Origin: Mucidula mucida
Lineage: Eukaryota > Basidiomycota > Agaricomycetes > Agaricales > Physalacriaceae
Reading direction: 5' to 3'
DNA: 64,000 nucleotides
NCBI GenBank assembly: GCA_015501055.1
Contig: JADNYV010000011.1
Location: forward strand, 124,001-188,000
The position numbers and the translations under genes were made by a program. Every line of letters starts with the position of its first letter. Positions within the stretch are counted from its first letter, which is position 1. Below the pieces are notes generated by a model that did not search any database, was not told the origin of the DNA, and saw only the letters and a list, made by a program, of their open reading frames with translations. This document shows, piece after piece, positions 50,232 through 62,356 of the stretch.

Positions 50232-51811
50232 ATGCTGTCGACGACTATCGCGACCCAGACGGTGTTGGGCAAACGCAAAGCCGATGACCTCGTTTTACGA
50301 CTCGCTTCCAGTCCAGAGCCAATCGAGTCCGACACCAACTCGACCAAGCACATTATTGTCAACGGCGAGCTCGTAAAAGATACCAAAAAGCGCTACAAAT
50401 GCACCTTTGCTGGCTGCAACAAGGCATATACGAAACCGTCTCGACTAGATGAGCATGAGCGGACCCATACGGGCTTGGTATGGTCTGTTCATCTCCGCTT
50501 TTCCGTCTGACGTTCTCTGCAGCGGCCATTTGTCTGCAGCACTTGCAATAAATCCTATCTGCGTGAAACCCATCTACACGCCCATGCGCGCAGCCACCGC
50601 CCTGAATCCGAACGCCCTTTGGTCTGCGACCGCCCGAATTGCGAGAAACGGTTTTGGACGAATCAGCATTTGAAAGTGCATTTGAGTGGGCATGACGGTG
50701 CCAAAGTGTTTGCAGTATGTATACCTCAATCATGCTTATATTCTGTCTGATAATCCCTGAAAGTGTGCAGAACCCGGCTGTTCGAGCGCGTTTTCTAAAC
50801 ATCATCAACTGCGAGCGCATATATGCGATGAGCATGCACCTCCTGGCACGAAACCATTTCCATGTCTCCATACCGGCTGTTCAAAATCTTTCTCTACGAG
50901 TCAACACCTCAAGACGCACAGTAAAACGCATAATGGTAAGCGTCAATCCTTATCTTGGAGGTATCCCGAAATTTACTTTGCAGATAAACGATATACCTGC
51001 GTCCATCTCAATTGTGTTGCCGAGATCGGGGGTTCGCCTGTCTTCTATACTACTTGGTCTGCCCTTCAACATCACATTCGTATGGCACATCCACCGACAT
51101 GCCCACATCCTTCGTGTCATGGCAAGACCTTCACGACGCAAAAAGGTTTACGCGCGCATGAAAAAATCCACGCAGAACGCGACGTAGAGGCCGCCTTGGA
51201 TTCTGAGCCACCTAGAAAGAAGCGTAGAGGTGGCGAAGTTGGTCGTGATTGGGTCTGTGATGTCGAAGGATGCAGCAAAGACTTCAAATCTGTCAGTGCT
51301 CGCGTACTTTTCAAGTGACGCCTCAGCTCATACCTTCTAGAAAAAAGCCCTCCGTACGCACAACAATATAACCCACCTCGGCCGTAGAGATCACGTCTGC
51401 CCACACGAAGATTGCCAGCGCGCCTTTGGCTACAAACACCTTTTGCAGCGCCATATTGCCGAAGCACACGCTACTGTCACTACGGATGACGGGTACGACG
51501 AGGCTTCATCAGAGTCCTCTGCGGACGAAGCCCAAGAAGACTGCTTTGACTTTGACTTGGACAATATTACCGGAAACCGATACAAGCAGCAGGCGAATCA
51601 AAAGTTGGCGTCGTCCGCCAAGACGCTCCGGTGTCCGTATCCTTGTTTGCCCTTTGTGAACGATACCCCGAAGATCCATACCCAGAGCTGTGACTATGTC
51701 TTTAGCCGCGCGTATGATCTGAGGCGCCATCTTCAGTCTATGCATGATGTGGTTACGGAAAAGGCGGCGGTTGAGGAGTGGGTGGCGAAGCGCAAGGCAG
51801 GAGAGTGTTAA
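50232..51811 (+). CDS. Transcription factor IIIA, C2H2 zinc-finger protein
   Basis: ATG 50232, then LGKRKADDLVLRL and a first finger YKCTFAGCNKAYTKPSRLDE. Spliced exons give at least eight more C2H2 fingers: FVCSTCNKSYLRETHLHAH, LVCDRPNCEKRFWTNQHLK, CAEPGCSSAFSKHHQLRAH, FPCLHTGCSKSFSTSQHLK, CPHPSCHGKTFTTQKGLRAH, WVCDVEGCSKDFKS, VCPHEDCQRAFGYKHLLQRH and a divergent CPYPC/CDYVFSRAYDLRRHL. The finger array and Lys-rich segments between fingers fit TFIIIA, which binds the internal promoter of 5S rRNA genes and the 5S RNA itself. The frame is intact over several introns. Other C2H2 regulators with nine fingers are possible, but the spacing and the N-terminus fit TFIIIA best. Confidence 0.82.
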
Positions 51812-52496
51812 ATGACAAACCTAGAGAGAGAGCTCTCTTTAGAGGCAAAATGAGTGCATAGAGGGAGGCCAGGTGATCTCTCCTTCCTCGACGGCCATGA
51901 CTGCAATCTCTAATCTCACTCCACGCTTGTCGTTCACTAGCAAAAGCTACTTAACGTTACTGTAAGCCTAAACACATATTGTTATACAGACACTATCATT
52001 GCTGATTGGTTCGTAAACGTTCAATTTCTGTGTTGTCCAATAATTTGACTCCACCTGCTAACAGCTCTTAGATCATTACTCAAGCTACCCACTCCCCAAA
52101 CAAATCAAGCTAACCGCTTTCCAGTCAACTTGAGCTAACCGCTCCTGAATGACTTCAACTCAAGCTAACCACCTAACAAATGCACCTAGTCTCAACAGAC
52201 TCAATCCAGTGACTTCATATGCTGGTGCGGCAACAAGTCCTTAAATGTAAATATACCCCCAACTGCCACAGTGCCAATCACCGTACCATAAAGTGGAACT
52301 TTGTCCAACTTTTCGATCTATTTTACCGTTCGTTCCGTCGGCAGCCCACGGTCCGGGTATATCCGTGGCTTAACCGAAGCCATGTGCTATCCATGTGCCG
52401 ATCGTCATGGTGTTATTTTTAGCTTTCTCTCATATCCTTCTCTTCACCTCGGATTTCGGCCATATTATGAGGTTGTTCAGGCCGGTGGGGGTGCAA
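51812..52496. other. Promoter region of polygalacturonase 2
   Basis: No supported gene. Contains the repeated CAAGCTAACC-type motif at 52081-52172. Confidence 0.5.
52081..52172. repeat. Four near-copies of CAAGCTAACCGC
   Basis: Copies begin at 52081, 52106, 52131 and 52161 (CAAGCTACCCAC, CAAGCTAACCGC, TGAGCTAACCGC, CAAGCTAACCAC), spaced 25, 25 and 30 bp, about 370-460 bp before the ATG of polygalacturonase 2. Regular spacing suggests binding sites for one regulator. Confidence 0.65.
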
Positions 52497-52503
52497 TATA
52501 AAA
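52497..52503 (+). promoter_or_regulatory. TATA box of polygalacturonase 2
   Basis: TATAAAA, 35 bp before the ATG at 52538. Confidence 0.65.
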
Positions 52504-52537
52504 GACTCTTTACCGAGGGATTTTGAATCCCACCAGC

Positions 52538-54316
52538 ATGTTTCTCATCGCGCTCCTTCTTCAACTCGCACCGCTGGTCTCGTCGCTCAATGTTCCGCGC
52601 GCGTCCTGTACGATCTCGTCACTGGACGATGTAGACGATGTCCTCGCTTCGTGTACGGACATCACCGTCACGTCCTTTACCGTGGACGCGAACACTGCTT
52701 TTGACCTCAGCGCTCTGGGTCAAGGATCGACTGTCACGCTCGGTTCGATCGTCTTCACCAGTAATCAAAACTCCAAAAGCTAAAGCTGCCTTATGTATAG
52801 CGGGCAACGTGACGTTCGCCAAGTCGACCGACTTTGACGGTCCAATGTTCATCATCGACGGCTCCGACATCACGTTCGACGGCGCAGGTAAGCGGTGGGA
52901 TCATCCGGGCGTTCTCGCGCCATTAATGCTGAAGTCGCCCCCGAGGCTTTACTTTTGATGGCCTAGGACCTGAATACTGGGATGGTCTAGGTGGTAAGAG
53001 TGTCTCGTGTACCATGTCTTTCTCGATTTGATTACACTGATAGGCAACGGGGGTGTTACGAAGCCTCAGTTCCTCAAGATCAAGATAAGCGGTACCTTCA
53101 AGGTGAGATTCGGCTATATACTACTTACGTGGAGCTTTTGTGCCAACTGAATGGGTAGGACCTGGTGGTTCTCAATGCACCTCGGAACATTTTCTCTGTT
53201 GGGAGCAATGATGCTGCCCTGACTATCTCTGGTACCCATATCCATTCTCCTTTCTCTTTTCGTAAAGCACCTGAACAAGATTAATTCCAAGGTGTTACTA
53301 TAGACAATAGTGAGTACACTCTATGTGCCCTTCCCTGGCTAATATCCTACAGCCGCTGGCAACGTCTTGAACAGCGACGGCAAAAAGCTTGCCCACAACA
53401 CCGACTGCTTTGACGTTAGCGCCCACGATGTCACCATCACCGGTCAGCCAAGGTAGTGGGTTATATAGGACTGAATTCATTCATTCCAGGATGCACATGC
53501 CTGAACCAGGACGACTGCCTCGCTGTGAACTCGGGCTCCAACATTCTCTTCTCCAACAACGTTTGCTCTGGCGGACACGGAATCAGCATCGTTCGTCGTC
53601 GTCGTCGTCTCTCTCTCTCTCCTCTCTCTTGTACATATGTGACGACGATAGGGTTCCATCGCCACGGGAAAGACCGTCTCGGGCGTGACCATCTCTGGGA
53701 ACACTGTTGAAAAGTCGACCAACGGCCTGAGAATCAAGACGGTCTTTGAGGCTACGGACGGGAGCGTCTCGGATATCACTTATACCGACAATGTATGTGA
53801 ATTTTTTTTTCCGCTCGCTATACATAGATAGTTGACGCGACTCTCTCGCAGGACGTCGAGGCGAGCGACTTTGGTGTCATCATCGAGCAAGACTACGGTA
53901 GATAGATGGTGCTTTGGCCCCATCCTAAAACCTGATTGATCTCGCCTTTTTTTTATATATATAGAAAACGGCTCGCCTACTGGCGTACCCACGAACGGAA
54001 TTGAAATCTCAAACGTCGTCTATAGCGGCGCCAACTCTGTACGGATGACGGAAGACGACGGTCTGCAAGGTGCGCGCGTGTACCTTCCGATTTACTTATT
54101 TATTCATACATGATCAATTACTTAGTTTTCGTTCTGTGCGGCGACGGCTCATGCACGGGCACCTGGGATTGGAATGGCCTCGACGTTTCCGGGGGCGAAT
54201 CGGGAGCATCACTGGTGACCCACCCATTGTTGGGTTCGCTCTTGCCTGAAACTAAAAATATATGTATGGATTTGAACAATCCCAGTTTGTCAGAAGCAGA
54301 CCTCCTCATTCAATGA
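52538..54316 (+). CDS. Endo-polygalacturonase (GH28), copy 2, altered C-terminus
   Basis: ATG 52538, signal [16 protein letters not shown], then [19 protein letters not shown]. Exons give [60 protein letters not shown] (catalytic Asp pair), GGHGIS (catalytic His), TNGLRIKT, and [14 protein letters not shown]. It is complete as GH28. Near the end the frame differs from copy 1: after [13 protein letters not shown] the gene would match [15 protein letters not shown] and stop at about 54255 if one base were present near 54204; as written it runs on to 54316 with an unrelated tail. So the last about 15 conserved residues are replaced. The intron at 53591-53651 contains a microsatellite. Confidence 0.82.
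53594..53628. repeat. Microsatellite (CGT)n then (CT)n inside a polygalacturonase 2 intron
   Basis: Five CGT-like units followed by about eight CT units; lies in the intron that follows the catalytic-His exon. Confidence 0.8.
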
Positions 54317-54522
54317 AATCTCAAGCAACAACAGCTTGCAAATAAAGAATTAAGATTAAACCTTGAGTTTCCACGAGTTGTATATAGAGTGTTTATAACG
54401 AGTGTAAAGATGTCCCCCTTCAAAGCATAGGAATAATAGAGAAAAAAGCATACAAAAATCAGCAAAAACGATAGCGTAACAAAAAAAAAAAAGCCTCCAG
54501 GGCTTTTTCTTCTCCTTTCCTC

Positions 54523-57500
54523 CTACGATAACCGCGGCGTGGGCGAAAACAGCGAAAACACCTTCTCCGCATTCTCCTTATACTTCTTCAGCTTCTTGCT
54601 CTTCTTCTCCCCGTCCGCCAGCTCCAGCGCACTCGGCACGTTCACCGTGTCACTCTGGTCCGACGCGCCCCCAACGGACGTCGCCGACTCTTTCGACTTG
54701 AGAGACGGAGACGAAGCGGGCAGCGACGACGACGGCGTCATCGTGCCCATGCTCGACCGGCTCGAGCTCGATGTCACCGACCGCGCAGTCACGCTGCTGC
54801 TCTTGCTCGAATACGACGACGGAGGCGTCTTGGGCTTCAAGAACTGCCGCGGCTTCCTAAACGTCAACCCCTGATTCCGTCCACGGCGCTGCGTGGGACT
54901 GGGCGAGTCTGCTTGCTCTACCGATGCACCGTCCGATGCACCAGACACATTCCGATGTGTCGGCGTCGACGCTTTTCGGAACACCGCCAGCCTGTATCGA
55001 TCAACCACACCGCGGGCAAAGAGACTGGTGCCCTTGTTGTTCCCGTTGCGGTCCTCGCCGTCTCCAGCCTCCACAAAGTCCCAGTCATCATCTTCCTCGT
55101 CGTGCTCAGTGATTGCACCGTCGTCGCCAGCATCTGAGAGATACTGGTCAAGTGCGTGAACGCCTGACTTCTCCCGACGGGGCTTGGAGAGACGGTTGAG
55201 AGCCTTGTTGGCGGGCTTGCCGTTTGTATTAGCAGGCCGTCTAACTGGTTCATCGATCTCCACGGTCTTCCGGGGTTTACTCTCCGGTGGTGCAATCGTA
55301 ACCGTCTTCGTTGGTTTCTCCACAGGCGTTGGGGGAAGTTCAGGAATGGTAGGGCTCGTCGGCGAGTCAGGCAGAGGAGGCAGTACGTCGTCGGGAAGTA
55401 ACGTGGTGGGACGCGCTTCAGGGGTCTTGGGTTCACCCAACTCGGCGTCTGCAGATTCCAGCGAATCACCAACTGATTCAGCAGCTCCAGGCTCAAGGCC
55501 AAGGCCCTTCAGAGCCAATGCCTCTTCTTCATCCTCGTCTGTCTCCTCCTCGCTGCTCTCGTCTTCATCGTCGTCGTCAAGAAGCACAGAGTGACGACCT
55601 TTGAACGAGTATCCGTCGAAAACATCAACCGAGTTCTCCTCGATCATGCGCGACCGCGAGTTGGGCACCACAGAGGAGCTACGCGACTGTGACGGCGTCG
55701 TATTAGTCTCATCCCCGTCTGTGCGGTCGGTGTCCGTATGCTCATTATCCTGATCAGTATCGGTCTGATCATTGCCCTCAAACTCGTCAAGGACGGGCTC
55801 CATGTCGAGGAATGTATCATCGAAATTCTGGGTATCACTGGCGTTCTTCGTGGGAGGAATGTACGGGGCTATGATCAATTGGCATCAGCACTTGGAAAGA
55901 GGCAAGACAAATGAGACGCACGTATATAGCGTTTATAATATACATGGGACCAATCAATCATCGAAAAGTACGGATGCCGTTTTATTCTGGGCTCGCACAT
56001 TCGTAGACCGGGATTGCGTTGAAGCAACTACAGAAAAAAATCAGAATCAATAGTTAAAACCTAGAAGAAGGAAACGTACACCTCGGATCAAACTCTTGGT
56101 GTCCTGGTCAAGAGCCCTATCATCCGGGAAAACGAGTTCGTCTTGCAGAACACGAACATACATGTCCGAATGGTTATTAGCATAGAACGGCGTCTAGATA
56201 ACCGTTAGTACAAGCACCGAAAGTACTTGCGGAAGACTCACAATTCCCGTAAGCATCTCAAACAACATGGTCCCGAAACTCCACCAATCAACTTCATACG
56301 AATACGATAGGCCTTGGATAACTTCCGGGGCCAGATATTCCGCGGTGCCACAGAACGTTGTCGTCGTGTCATTATGGCCAACAGGAGCGCCCGGCCATCC
56401 AGCCGCAAGCTCCCCACCTTTCTCCACCTTCATCCATGGCGGTGACATAGGCGTCGAGGGAGTCTCAGAGCCGCTTCGACCAGATGGAGTTGGAGGCGCT
56501 GTCGCAACTGACACACGTCGGGGAAACTCCTTCGAGAGACCAAAGTCGGTCAGCACTATATGCCCGTCCTGACCGATCAGGATATTCTCGGGTTTGAGGT
56601 CGCGATAGATGACACCAGCAGCGTGAAGGCCTTCGACACCCTCAACAATCTCAGCGGCATAAAATCGGGCGCGGTCTCGTCCTAGGCGTCCCCATCTAGC
56701 CAGTTGAGTGGCCAAGTCACCTCCGGGGTGGAAATCCTGTTGGAATGACTGAGTATATGCACACCACATTGTTAAACAAACGTACCATGACGAGAAACAG
56801 ATTCTCCTTGTCGTGGAAACTCCACCAAAGCTTCACAACAAAAGGATCTTTCGACTCCGCGGCCATACGTTTGAGTACTGCCTGTTCCGTCAATGTATGC
56901 TGAAGTTCCTGGTGGGCCAAGACATGGCGCTTGGTGATGGCCTTCAAAGCGTACAAATCCGACGAGGATTTATGGCGCACGAGTAAGACTTTCCCAGCAC
57001 ATCCCTTACCCAGCACCCGCATCATCTCAAAGTCGTCAATCACCACCTTGCGACTCTTCTTCTTTGGGTCAACAGACATGGAACGTTTCTTTTTGGGCTT
57101 TAAAATGCCAGAGGCCGATGATTCATCACCAGTTTCCCTGTCGGTCTGAGACGAGGCGCCGTCCTGGTTGAGAGAGGAGGACGTGAAGGCGCGAGAAAGT
57201 CGTGCAGATGTGTCTGGGTCCGCAGAACGAGACCGATGGAGGCGGTTGGAGGAAGCTTCTGTAACGGGAGTCTTTGGGGATTCCTCGTCCGCTGGCAGAG
57301 GGGGTTCCTCAGTGACCGGCTGCTGAGCTTGATTTACTGAGGGCTCGAACGCGACAGACTTTTCGACGTCCTTCTGCTCCTGGTCATCTTGAGTTGGCTG
57401 GGCCTCCGCGGTCGGTGATTCCTGCTCATCCATGCTTGTGTCTCGGAAAGATTCCGCCTGAGGCTTCTCCTTTCCTGAAAATGCCTGTCCGATGTGTGCC

Positions 57501-58161
57501 GCAAGGTCGGAGCGCACGCGTTTGATCGCCCGTTCTACGCGAACGCTCTCTAGATCGTCGGTGCGCACCCTGACAAAACGTTTCCATGTGCGTGCCTGCC
57601 GCAGCGCAGGGGTGTTGGATATAGTCGTGAGATAGCTAGCGAGCGAGGTGCTGTTGACGGCCGCGGGGAGGGTAGCAGTGATGGCGCTCGGCGTAAAGGA
57701 CTGAAAAGGATCGCTTTGTTCCTTGGAAGGTGACGCGATTGGGGAGTTGAAGGCGGATGGTGCGGTGCTGATGCTGCCATTGGAACGCCTAGTCTTGTTG
57801 GCGTGAGGGGAGGCGAGCCGCGACAATGTGTTTAAAAAGTTGGACTTTCGTTTTGTCGGCATGTTGATAGCAGCAATGGCATCAAGAGGGAGGTCGGGAA
57901 GCTTGACATTAGGGTGATTGTCGCGCAGCTTGGCGTCGAGTTCTACGATTTCCATCGCCGTCCGAGTCAAGGTAAGATTATGGGTCGGTGCTGGCAGGAA
58001 AAGTTAACGATGGACAAGCTGCGCCCAAAGGACTTACTCTTTATGTAAAGGCTGTATGAACGGGTATCATGAGGGGATTCGGCGACACTGACGCTCCATG
58101 GTCCATCTTCAGCGTCGATGCGCACGGGAGTGCGTCGATTCTGAGGGAGATCGGACATCAT
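54523..58161 (-). CDS. PX-domain AGC-type Ser/Thr kinase, copy 2 (intact)
   Basis: Exons on the minus strand: 58161-58038, 57990-56785, 56736-56242, 56193-56080, 56027-55922, 55868-54523. The PX domain (VRIDAEDGPWSVSVAE, SYSLYIKTPTHNLTLT, LRDNHPNVKLPDLPLDA) binds phosphoinositides and targets endosomes in related proteins such as SGK3. A disordered Ser-rich linker precedes the kinase domain: VLGKGCAGKVLLVRHK (Gly loop), YALKAIT (Lys), YRDLKPENIL (catalytic loop), VLTDFGLSKEF, an insert, TFCGTAEYLAPEVIQG, then MYVRVLQDEL and RIKRHPYFSMIDW. The AGC-like tail has TQNFDDTFLDMEP. The C-terminal third is acidic and Ser-rich and ends FSLFSPTPRLS. All exons join in frame. It differs from copy 1 mainly in the linkers, so the duplication is not very recent. 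Confidence 0.85.
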
Positions 58162-59941
58162 TGTGCAAGTCACAAAGGAGGAAAAGTATCCGCGATGTGT
58201 ATAGTAACGAGATGTTGATATCGATGGACTGGACTTTCGTGACTGCGGTCTAGTGCTGTAACTTGAGCGCTTGTCGCTGCTAAATGGGTCTGTCAACGCT
58301 GTCTCCGCCAATAAAAAGGCAGCACACGCACCTTTTCTAGCGTAAAAGACGACAATCCAGTCCCTCAGAAAATGATGGAAACCCCCCAAAAAAACAGGAT
58401 AATGAAGGAAAGGGCTGTGGTTGAACGGAACAACCGTAGAAAACGTGTTCTACCACAAGCTTATTGGCCGTTGCCTCGTGGTGATCGCCTCTAGTCGCTA
58501 TCTATGGTAACGTCAAACAGAAAAAAGGAGTGGAAAGAGCGGTGGTATGACTAGTGCAGAAATTCTGGTGGATGGTGGTGGTGGTAGTGGCAAGTTGGAA
58601 CTCAGACCGCCACGATCGGCTAACGGAATCAATTCAGGCGCTTGGGAATAGCGCTCCACTCGGGTCATGTCGCGTAGTGCAAGTCAACGACCAACTGTGT
58701 TACAACATTAAAAAGACTCAAAAATCGCGTCCATGTGATACGGTAGCGCTCTTTCAAAAGTGTACAGGTACGCATGTAGAATCAAATGTGAGTAACCATT
58801 CAGCTGGCAACCATCGTAGGTTGGGGAATAGGAGTGCTCTTGAATCACGAGTCGCCTAGTCTCATTCAAGAATGGTCTCCATAGCAATGCTACATTAGGT
58901 ATTGACTGAAAAGGTAAGCTACACACCGAGGTTAGATCGTTTACTATCCCTGGGTAGGTAATACAAAACGGGTAGGCTTTACAAAATCGGGTCTGCACAT
59001 CTTCCTCGCTACTTTCTGCCCATTATAACCTTCGGGATATTGAATTCTAGCATTGAATTGACTATGGGTTTTTTTTCGGCGCAGAAAAATGAGCTTGCTA
59101 CACTGAAATACCTCAAACAATACTCAAAATCACACAAATCAAGGTAGTTCGAGCAATATCAGCCTGCACTGAGCCCTATAAATTACAAGAATTTTTGAGA
59201 GTGTGCTATCAAGCTCATAGGTGATCCTCGACTCGTTGCCCTGGTGGTATAGGATGTTGGGGTTGTCATTGTGAAAGAGGGAGCGGGAGCGTGACAGAGG
59301 GCGATGTCCCACGATGCCGTTCTTCATTCTCCGACGCTAGACGTATAGATCGCATGCTTGCTGCTTGACAACCGAAGGTTCCGCACGCCTCGGCAACGAC
59401 GGCAAATCGTGACTACCTGTGACCAGGGTTTTGTAAATCCTACCTTTCGACCTCGTCGCACCGGTATCGCTTTGCTACTGCAAGAGCAGCTCTTTCTCCC
59501 CCAACCAAAGGCTTCACTCAAGAGAATAGAAGGTCTTTAACAACATCCGGTGTATCCGATGATTTTTAGCCTTCAAGATCCACCTCTATTCACGCCCGAG
59601 TAGATTTTTTGTATTACCTACCCAGGGATAGTATATGTCAATACCTGACTTATTAGCCCCCATATAGCCGGATTCGCACGTATTTCGTTGCTGCAGATGG
59701 AGCAATAGTTAGTAGGGAGGCGTACAACAAACGTGGTTCTTTTTCGTTGACATTACTGCGCGCCACTTGAAGGCTCGAAATCATGACAGACACATATCCA
59801 GCATAGAACTACTCCCTCAGATCGGAGGATGGAGTTTCCCGTCTCTTCCTTTCGCTCTTCCTTCTGCGCCGAGGCTTCTGCGCATGCCATCAAAAGCTCT
59901 ATAGTATGCTGCTACTAAGAAGCCCGCAGGCCATCCAGCAA
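58162..59941. other. 1.8-kb gene-poor stretch
   Basis: No supported gene between kinase copy 2 and the glucoamylase. Open frames are short and without motif. Promoters of both flanking genes lie in it. Confidence 0.5.
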
Positions 59942-59947
59942 TATAAG
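59942..59947 (+). promoter_or_regulatory. TATA box of the glucoamylase gene
   Basis: TATAAG, 32 bp before the ATG at 59974. Confidence 0.5.
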
Positions 59948-59973
59948 ATTGTCCTGTAAAGGTGTGTCTGAAA

Positions 59974-62048
59974 ATGCATTTCCCAGTACTCATTCTCGTG
60001 GCGTCGTCTTTCTTCATCCCCTGCCTCGCCCTCAATGTTGTTGCTTACATCTCCAAAGAGTCCCCTATTGCCAAAGCTGGTTTACTAGCCAATATCGGAC
60101 CTTCTGTCACCCACCCAGAGGTGAAGCCGGGTGTCGTCGTTGCTTCGCCGTCTCGAGATGGGGACTACTTTTACAGCTGGACACGAGACTCTGCGCTCGT
60201 CTTCAAATGCCTTATAGACGAGTGAGCGTATTCGTTGAGAACATTCTCCACATTAACGTTAATATTGCCATCCAAAGGTTTATATCCGGTCGCGACGCGT
60301 CGCTGGAAAGCCGCATCAATGACTATGTCGCTTCACAGGCTAGGATACAAAGGCTCCCCACTTCCGCGGGGTTGGGGGAACCCAAGTTCTACGTCAACGA
60401 AACCGTGTACACTGGAACATTGAAGTAAGTCTGGTCGTTCCCAGGTGACTCGCATTTACTGAAATTGTTATCCAGCCGCCCACAACGTGGTATGCATTAC
60501 AACTAATTTCTAAAAAGATGAAGAAAAATAACGCCTGCATTACTTAGATGGACCTGCACTCCGTGCTGCTGCCTTTATCAACCTCGCAAAATTCTATGCG
60601 GAGACAAATCTCACTTACGTTCAGTCCGCCCTCTGGCCAGTCATTGCGCTGGACCTTGCATACATCTCGGAGACATGGAATCTCACCACGTTTGACCTAT
60701 GGGAGGAGCTGTCATCTTCGTCGTTCTGGACTGCAGCGGTCCAGCACCACGCCCTCAGACACGGCGTCCAACTAGGAAAAGCTCTTGCAAGTCTGGACGA
60801 GCTGACTGTGAAGAAATACACGACCCAAGCCGAGCGCATTTTTTGTTTCATGCAGGTACTTATCGCGAGCGTTCCAACCTTCCCGTTGACCTATTACTTA
60901 TTGAGCGGACTGGCAGCGCTTCTGGAACCCACGCGAGGGATACATGTCCGCTAACCTTGGCGGAGGTCGAACGGGTTTAGACGCGAACACTGTTCTCGTT
61001 AGCATCCACACTTTTGATCCAGCCAGGGGCTGCGATGCGCGGACCTTTCAGCCATGTTCTAGCTGGGCTCTAGCGAACTTGTACAAATACGTCAGGTCGT
61101 TTGCGGGCTTCCAAGCCAACTATGGGATCCCCGATGGGCAAGCGATGGCTACCTGGGAGGAAATGTACGTTGCCTGTCCTCGGACTTCTGCAGATTCAGT
61201 GACCGCATCGATAGTTCTGGTTCCTTACCACGTTTGCTGTAGCAGAGCAGCTTTATGATGCCCTTTACATTTGGAAGAACAGGCGTTTATTGAAATTGAT
61301 GTCGTATCTGTCGACTTTTTCAATGTTTTTTATTCAGGCATCTCTCCGGGAAGATACGCGGCCAACAACGTCATCTACGAAACGTTGGTGGAGGCTATCG
61401 GCGCATATGCTGATGGTTTCGTCGCTGTTGTTGCGGGAGCTACGCCGTCTAGCGGCAGCCTTCCGGAACAGTATAGCAGGTTGAGCGGAGTAACACCAAT
61501 TGGCGCTCCGGATTACTCATGGAGCTATGCGGCTGCATTGACGGCGTTTTCGCGTCGAGAAGGTTTCGTTCCGAAGAGCGGAGGTCTTCCAGACTCTTTG
61601 AGAGAGTCCTGCGTAAGCAGTGTGGAGAACTATACGGGAAACGTTTCCGTGACTTTTTATCTTCATGCTGACTTGTACTGGGGCGGTGAGTGTTCATTGT
61701 GAAGGACGGGAGAAAAATTTACTCACCTGTGGCGCATTCGTAGTGATGCCGCATGTGTCTGGTTCCTTGGACGCTCTGGGAGGCTGGTCAACCGATCATG
61801 CCATTACATTGGCACCTCTCGACTTCTCGCGGAATATTTGGAGCGGTGAGCACGCTTTCGCTACAACGTTTGGCAATTCATGTTCGACTTCGGCCACAGT
61901 GTCTTTAGATCTACCGGCGAATGCGACATTTGAGTACAAATACTTCACGACGTGGCAGTCTTCTACTACCTGGGAGTCCGGTGTGAATCGTCGACTATCA
62001 CTTCCGGGTTCGGGATATGTGTACCAGAACGATACCTTGTACGCGTGA
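59974..62048 (+). pseudogene. Glucoamylase (GH15) with CBM20 starch-binding domain, damaged
   Basis: ATG 59974 and a signal peptide. The catalytic domain has SPIAKAGLLANIGPS, YFYSWTRDSALVFK, GLGEPKFYVNET, NRPQRDGPALRAAA, DLWEELSSSSFWT (general acid Glu), GYMSANLGGGRTGLDAN, TFAVAEQLYDALYIWK and LPEQYSR (general base Glu). A linker leads to CBM20: VSGSLDALGGWSTDHAI, VSLDLPANATFEYKY, TTWESGVNRRLSLPG, ending NDTLYA at 62048. Two problems: near 61150-61170 the conserved GRYPEDxYxGGNPW stretch is shortened (reads AMATWEEMY), and at 61277/61278 a base is missing between YIWK and EQAFIEIDVV. With these it would lose part of the active-site loop and the frame of the rest. Either decay or uncorrected indels. 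Confidence 0.75.
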
Positions 62049-62356
62049 ACACGGTACTGTTTGGGTACTGTGTTGCTAGGCGCGAGAGAGATGATTGTAC
62101 ATTGCTGTTGTATTGGAGACATATGTTCAGATGGAGGACTCGGACCGTCCCGTATGTAATGTATCGTAGTTCCCGCCATATGAGTGCATGAATACTTAGC
62201 GTTAGTTGGCGAGAGGCGATCAGATCCTCCTGAATGATCGGCATGTGATTGCTATATTCATGATGCCATATTGTCCATTTTCGCCTTTTGTACTCAACCA
62301 CCATCCCCTCCTTCCCCCCGTTTCTGTAACATTTTCTCCTCGTTTTTCTCTCCGCC
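62049..62356. other. Intergenic, glucoamylase to lipase
   Basis: No supported gene; the last 100 bp are pyrimidine-rich, as in fungal promoters. Confidence 0.5.
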
